43,615 nt of DNA. Origin: Varibaculum cambriense. Its GTDB lineage: Bacteria; Actinomycetota; Actinomycetes; Actinomycetales; Actinomycetaceae. Numbering within the stretch: the stretch's first letter is position 1; each line of letters starts with the position of its first letter. Made by a program: the position numbers and the translations under genes. The notes below the pieces were generated by a model, which worked only from the letters and a program-made list of their open reading frames with translations, searched no databases and was not told the origin of the DNA. The DNA is taken from contig NZ_JAKNHJ010000020.1 of the NCBI RefSeq assembly GCF_022133705.1, positions 1 through 43,615 of the forward strand, in the 5' to 3' direction. Shown here piece by piece: positions 39,966-43,615 of this stretch.

Positions 39966-40009
39966 AACGTTACCGCCTGTAACCCATTGTTCAAACGGAA
40001 AGTCGCAGC

Positions 40010-40162
40010 TTACGCTCGGGTCTCTACAGACCTGGAAGAACAAGTCACCAGCTTGAGTTGAAAACCCAGTACTCGCATGGAGCGGTTAATATCCGTGATC
40101 GCGCGCTTAAACTCCCGCTCGCCCTCCAGGCCAATACGCAGGCCAAGCGAGCTATCAGACAC
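40010..40162 (-). pseudogene. Phage tail tape measure protein, N-terminal fragment
   Basis: From GTG 40162, with AGGAGG eight bases before it, the frame reads 50 residues: SLGLRIGLEGEREFKRAI then TDINRSMRVLG and LKLVT, the well-conserved opening of many siphophage tail tape measure proteins. After LVT the similarity ends and a stop follows. Complete proteins have several hundred to over a thousand residues. The intact start with a strong ribosome site suggests the rest was deleted. It is read opposite to the terminase fragment 125 bases away, which is not the normal prophage order, so the segment is rearranged. Confidence 0.7.
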
Positions 40163-40198
40163 GTGCTTTCACCTCCTTACAACGTGGGCTAAAATCCC

Positions 40199-40228
40199 TT
40201 GACGCAACTGCAGGTGTAAAAGTAAATT
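40199..40228 (+). promoter_or_regulatory. Candidate promoter for the ABC transporter operon
   Basis: TTGACG (40199-40204) and TAAATT (40223-40228) are spaced 18 bases and lie 65 bases before the ATPase start. This fits a vegetative sigma factor promoter moderately well; no other good pair is in the gap. Confidence 0.45.
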
Positions 40229-40292
40229 CTGAAATGAAAATGGGTTTGGTCACTTTTTGACCCATTACAACGACGTAAAAAGAGTAACACAG

Positions 40293-40982
40293 ATGAACAC
40301 GATGATTTCTTGCTCTGAGGTTTCGTTTAAGTTTCCAGGAGCTAGGGTTGATCGGGTCATTTTCGACGAGATGACTGCGTCTTTTGATACGGGAATGTTT
40401 CATGCGGTGATGGGACCGTCTGGCTCGGGTAAAACCACTCTGTTGAGTTTGCTAGATGGTTCCCTTGCTCCCGATTACGGAACGATTATGCTAGCTGGGC
40501 GTCCCGTCGAATCGTATTCACGACGCGAGCTACGTTCACGCTTGTTGGCTCGGATTTATCAAGATTATCGACTGGTGTCCTTTTTGAGTGCGGTGGATAA
40601 CGTGCGCCTAGCACAGCAGGCAGCCGGTAGCTTACGTAGCCATCCGCTTTTAGCTTTGGAGTATTTAGAGCGTCTTGGGGTTAAAGACTTAGCGGAGTAT
40701 CCGGTGGATAATCTATCGGGAGGCGAAGCACAGCGAGTAGCAATTGCGCGGGCTTTGATTAATTCTCCACAAGTCTTGCTCGCAGACGAACCTACCGGGG
40801 CTTTGGATGAGAAAAACTCTCATGAAATCGGTATTCTACTGCGTGAATTGTCGCATGAGTTAAACGTTTGTTTAGTCGTAGTCACGCATGATCCTGCTTT
40901 AGCCGCGCTTGCTGACCGGGTAGTGGAAGTGAACGATTATCGCTTGCGTGAAAAACAGCTCGCGCCTGCGACAGCCTACTGA
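40293..40982 (+). CDS. ABC transporter ATP-binding protein (MacB/LolD type)
   Basis: The protein, 229 residues, is a single ABC ATPase domain: Walker A GPSGSGKTT near residue 37, Q-loop RIYQDYRLVSF, signature LSGGEAQR, Walker B VLLADEPTGALD and switch His in VVVTHDPALA. It resembles the MacB/LolD/FtsE group that works with FtsX-like permeases. ATG 40293 is chosen; the frame is open to a TTG at 40257, and ATG 40302 is also possible. The permease gene follows after nine bases. No two-component system or peptide gene lies beside it, so the substrate is unknown. The pair sits inside the segment bracketed by bcp 3' ends. Confidence 0.9.
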   Translation: MNTMISCSEVSFKFPGARVDRVIFDEMTASFDTGMFHAVMGPSGSGKTTLLSLLDGSLAPDYGTIMLAGRPVESYSRRELRSRLLARIYQDYRLVSFLSAVDNVRLAQQAAGSLRSHPLLALEYLERLGVKDLAEYPVDNLSGGEAQRVAIARALINSPQVLLADEPTGALDEKNSHEIGILLRELSHELNVCLVVVTHDPALAALADRVVEVNDYRLREKQLAPATAY

Positions 40983-40991
40983 GGTGAGATT

Positions 40992-43316
40992 ATGGGATGG
41001 CGTCTAACCTGGGGCTGCGTAAAAGCGAACCTCAAGCTAGTGGGAGGCTTTTTTGTTTGTCTGCTTGCGCTGTCTTTCACCGCGATTTTTTTGAATAATA
41101 TCGCCACTGTTTATCGTCAAACGGTAGCCGAGGATACGCGAGTCACATATGGAGGGTTTGCCTACCGTATCGGGGCTACCACCCAAAATGCCAAACAACT
41201 GTTACACTCCGCGACCTCTGCTCAAAATCTGGTGCCGGTTATCACCACCACCTGTAAGCTTGACTACGGTGAGAGTAGGGCAGATGCGGAGTGGAAGCGT
41301 TCCGGAGCCGGCTTTGATTATGGACGCTTACTGACAGGAAAACGCGCCACCACTAATAATGAAGTAGAAATTTCCCAGTCCCTTGCCGCGCGCAGCCATA
41401 TTGGGCTGGGAGGTGAGATTAACTGTGATGGTAGGCGCTTTGAGGTAGTGGGCATTAGTGTTTTACCAGCGCGCCGGTCAGAAGTCTATTTATCAACCCG
41501 CCTGGATTCCTCAACCGACTCGGCTAACGTCACCAACTGGGTAACTAATACCGATATAGCTAATTCAAATTATCGTCCACTTTTTGATCGCGGAGAATTG
41601 CGTAAAGTCTCGCTAGATTACGCGATTCGCTATGCACAGGAATCAGCAGAGCAAGGATTTGTTGCTAACGCTCTGATTATCTCCCATCTATTGCTCGCAA
41701 CTGTCGGGATTGTGCTACTGCTAGGATTTTTAGCATTTCGACGGTCTACTGCAAAATTGCGGCAGGCACTCCTGGCAGCCGGTTTTAGCAGCCTGAAAAC
41801 AAGCTTGCATAGTCTCGTGCCTCTTTTCCTGTCCCTGTTTAGCGGGGTTCTTCTTGGAGCTTTAGGCGGTTATTTGGCGCTATTTACCTGGCGAGATCAG
41901 ATTGCGCTTCGTTTTGAACAAGTTTGGGATGCGCTATCGCTAAGCGGCGATTATCGGGCTTTACTCGAACTAGTCACTTATTTCGTGAGCGCACTAGCGG
42001 TATATGTGCTTGCACTTTATTTAAGCGCTTATCGTTCAATTAAAACTAGGGCATCTAAATCTAGTAATCGCGAGTTAAAAGCCGAGCTTATCGCAGGTCT
42101 CGCCTTGCTAGGTGTGGGAGTTTTATGCAGCTTCTTAGCTAGTTCAAATGTCGCTGTCTTGTATTACATTGCGCTAGCCGCAATCGGGATTGGGGTTGCA
42201 CTGCTCGGATGTGCGCTGCCCTTCTACGTTTATAAATCCCCTTTACGTCTAGCCGCCTACCGCGCTAGCGTACATAGTTTTATTCTCGGGCCCATCATCT
42301 GTCTGCTTTGCATCCTCGCCACTCTCGGGGCCACTAACGCTACCATGCAGCAAAGAGCCCTCACCGTCGGTAAACCTAACGCTGACAGCTACCTCACAGT
42401 TTCGTTTATTAACGATGCAGACGTAACCTATCTGAAAACTCGTTTCCCGCAGATTATGACCCATGCCATCATATTTGGGTTCCCGGAAAAATCAGAACAC
42501 TCTTTGCGCGTAGCAGAAGGTGCCTACGCATCCTGCATCCATCAAAACTCCAATAGCGACAGGTGTAACCAGTGGATGACGCTGGTGGGCTTTGTCCTAT
42601 CCGAAAACGGCAAAGAGCTAACCGGAAAAATCTCTCCAGAACTCGCCGACATCCAAGACTCCGCCGAATACGCCCTGGTTATTTTTGGTTCCAATCTGGA
42701 TAAGCCAGAAGAAACCATTCCCGTTACACTGCCCAAAAAGGTAGATGAACGCCTCGACTATGCAGAATTACCTGGCTGGGTAGCTAACCCTCAAGACCCA
42801 ATCTTTAGCAATAAAGGATTTACTATCGGGATAGAAAGACGCCTATACATCCCGGACTTTTCACACTACCCCGCAGACCAGCAACAACGATTCAAATCTG
42901 TGGCTCAACAGCTCTCATCCGATCTGGCCTTATCAGAACCTCTCGGCACCAACAGCCAAACCCTAGACATCATCAACTGGTTAATCCTGTCCATCGAAAC
43001 TGCTCTCTGCCTACTACTTATCTATATCGGCACCACCATCACTACCCAAAACAGTCATGCCCTAGTTAGCACCCTGAGAGACTACGGTTACCCGCCTCAT
43101 AAACTAGCCGCCATACGTTTAACTCAAATAGCCCCCTATCTAGCCGCAGTGGTGGCTGGTTCGCTTATCGGCCGAATAATGCTAAGACCAGTTGTTGCCG
43201 GCCGTGCAGTACCCGAAAACATTTCCCCAGATTGGACATGGATTCTACCAGCCATTATTATCGCGGCTGTCGTTGGCCTTACCCTCGTCCCTAAAACAGT
43301 AAAAAATCCGGGATAA
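40992..43316 (+). CDS. FtsX-like ABC transporter permease
   Basis: The 774-residue membrane protein has an N-terminal membrane segment (about residues 17-38), an extracytoplasmic domain to about 220 with paired Cys residues likely, a first block of membrane segments between 223 and 355, more segments at about 365-455, a second extracytoplasmic domain to about 670, and three closing segments at about 675-770. This is the duplicated FtsX/MacB plan of permeases that act on envelope substrates or bacteriocins and antimicrobial peptides. GAGGTGAG precedes ATG 40992. It pairs with the upstream ATPase. Codon use looks more AT-rich than in the flanking metabolic genes, in line with acquisition by transfer. 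Confidence 0.85.
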   Translation: MGWRLTWGCVKANLKLVGGFFVCLLALSFTAIFLNNIATVYRQTVAEDTRVTYGGFAYRIGATTQNAKQLLHSATSAQNLVPVITTTCKLDYGESRADAEWKRSGAGFDYGRLLTGKRATTNNEVEISQSLAARSHIGLGGEINCDGRRFEVVGISVLPARRSEVYLSTRLDSSTDSANVTNWVTNTDIANSNYRPLFDRGELRKVSLDYAIRYAQESAEQGFVANALIISHLLLATVGIVLLLGFLAFRRSTAKLRQALLAAGFSSLKTSLHSLVPLFLSLFSGVLLGALGGYLALFTWRDQIALRFEQVWDALSLSGDYRALLELVTYFVSALAVYVLALYLSAYRSIKTRASKSSNRELKAELIAGLALLGVGVLCSFLASSNVAVLYYIALAAIGIGVALLGCALPFYVYKSPLRLAAYRASVHSFILGPIICLLCILATLGATNATMQQRALTVGKPNADSYLTVSFINDADVTYLKTRFPQIMTHAIIFGFPEKSEHSLRVAEGAYASCIHQNSNSDRCNQWMTLVGFVLSENGKELTGKISPELADIQDSAEYALVIFGSNLDKPEETIPVTLPKKVDERLDYAELPGWVANPQDPIFSNKGFTIGIERRLYIPDFSHYPADQQQRFKSVAQQLSSDLALSEPLGTNSQTLDIINWLILSIETALCLLLIYIGTTITTQNSHALVSTLRDYGYPPHKLAAIRLTQIAPYLAAVVAGSLIGRIMLRPVVAGRAVPENISPDWTWILPAIIIAAVVGLTLVPKTVKNPG

Positions 43317-43382
43317 GGAGATAAACCATAAAGCAATACAGACACCACTACGAGGCGGTAATCTAAAACTGTCCAAAAAACA

Positions 43383-43493
43383 ATCCGCACCACCATAGTA
43401 GTAGGTAAAGACGGAAAAGTAGTGTTAGCGAAATATCGGGTACGCGCCAAAGGACATGTTGTTCGCCTGCGCAAAGAACTGGGAATCGATTAA
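43383..43493 (+). pseudogene. Duplicated 3' fragment of bcp (right copy)
   Basis: This stretch encodes IRTTIVVGKDGKVVLAKYRV and then RAKGHVVRLRKELGID followed by TAA, the last 36 residues of Bcp with two conservative changes (V to I, A to V). It has no start and no upstream part of the gene, so it is not expressed as a protein. About ten base differences from the left copy are nearly all silent, so both versions evolved as working genes before being brought together. Confidence 0.85.
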
Positions 43494-43561
43494 AAACAGT
43501 TAGCGCCTTCGGATTAGGGGTAAAACCTAGAAGTGGCTGGTAACAAGGGAAACAAATCCGG

Positions 43562-43615
43562 TACGCCACCGGGGACTCGAACCCCGAACCCTCTGATTAA
43601 GAGTCAGATGCTCTA
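43562..43615 (-). tRNA. tRNA-Lys (anticodon CUU), partial at window end
   Basis: On the minus strand the sequence gives the anticodon arm TCTGA-CTCTTAA-TCAGA (anticodon CTT, reading AAG), a short variable loop, T-arm CGGGG-TTCGAGT-CCCCG, and the 3' half of the acceptor stem GTGGCGT with discriminator A at 43562. CCA is not encoded. The 5' half runs off the window. Confidence 0.93.

Overview
The window looks like a chromosomal segment of a Gram-positive actinobacterium, most likely from the Actinomycetaceae (Actinomyces/Varibaculum/Mobiluncus group). This is an inference from moderately high GC, the GlgE alpha-glucan pathway, a PucR regulator beside glutamate dehydrogenase, and a large secreted protein with SpaA/Cna-B-like repeats and a sortase-type C-terminus. 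No rRNA or replication origin is present to settle the species.

Layout. 0.1-2.5 kb: a UPF0210 (PFL) and UPF0237 (ACT domain) gene pair, divergent from a CadD-family transporter. 2.7-6.1 kb: a three-gene ABC-2 exporter. 6.3-8.2 kb: a YbaK-type deacylase and an Nramp manganese transporter with a candidate metal operator. 8.4-10.6 kb: glgB. 11.1-15.7 kb: succinate-semialdehyde dehydrogenase, glutamate dehydrogenase and a divergent PucR regulator. 15.7-20.8 kb: a 1713-residue surface protein. 20.9-26.5 kb: the glgE-treS-mak operon. 26.6-28.4 kb: a YdcF/SanA protein and trpS. 28.4-32.2 kb: a patchy accessory island with a DUF3800 gene, a frameshifted orphan hsdS, an orphan antitoxin and palindromic elements. 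32.2-34.5 kb: glgX. 34.6-38.7 kb: etfB-etfA-cysteine desulfurase-mnmA in one tight operon. 38.8-39.5 kb: tRNA-Leu and a Bcp peroxiredoxin. 39.5-43.5 kb: an inserted segment with phage remnants and a MacB-like ABC transporter, bracketed by a second copy of the bcp 3' end. The window ends in a tRNA-Lys.

How the genes work together. TreS and maltokinase turn trehalose into maltose-1-phosphate, GlgE polymerises it, GlgB branches the glucan and GlgX debranches it, so synthesis and breakdown of a storage or capsular alpha-glucan are nearly complete here, spread over three loci. The cysteine desulfurase is directly upstream of MnmA and probably supplies its sulfur. Gdh and GabD feed carbon from glutamate/GABA towards the TCA cycle, and the divergent PucR protein is the obvious candidate regulator of gdh.

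The most unusual feature is a family of about 100-170 bp intergenic elements (2596-2701, 10712-10877, 28461-28626 with a second one nested at 28494-28599, 31571-31680, 32056-32187, and an architectural cousin at 10925-11027). Most have outer arms and an inner hairpin that differ between copies while staying self-complementary, and all lie just past the 3' end of a gene. The second notable feature is the 111-bp duplication of the bcp 3' end flanking a segment with terminase and tape-measure fragments, which marks a decayed insertion.
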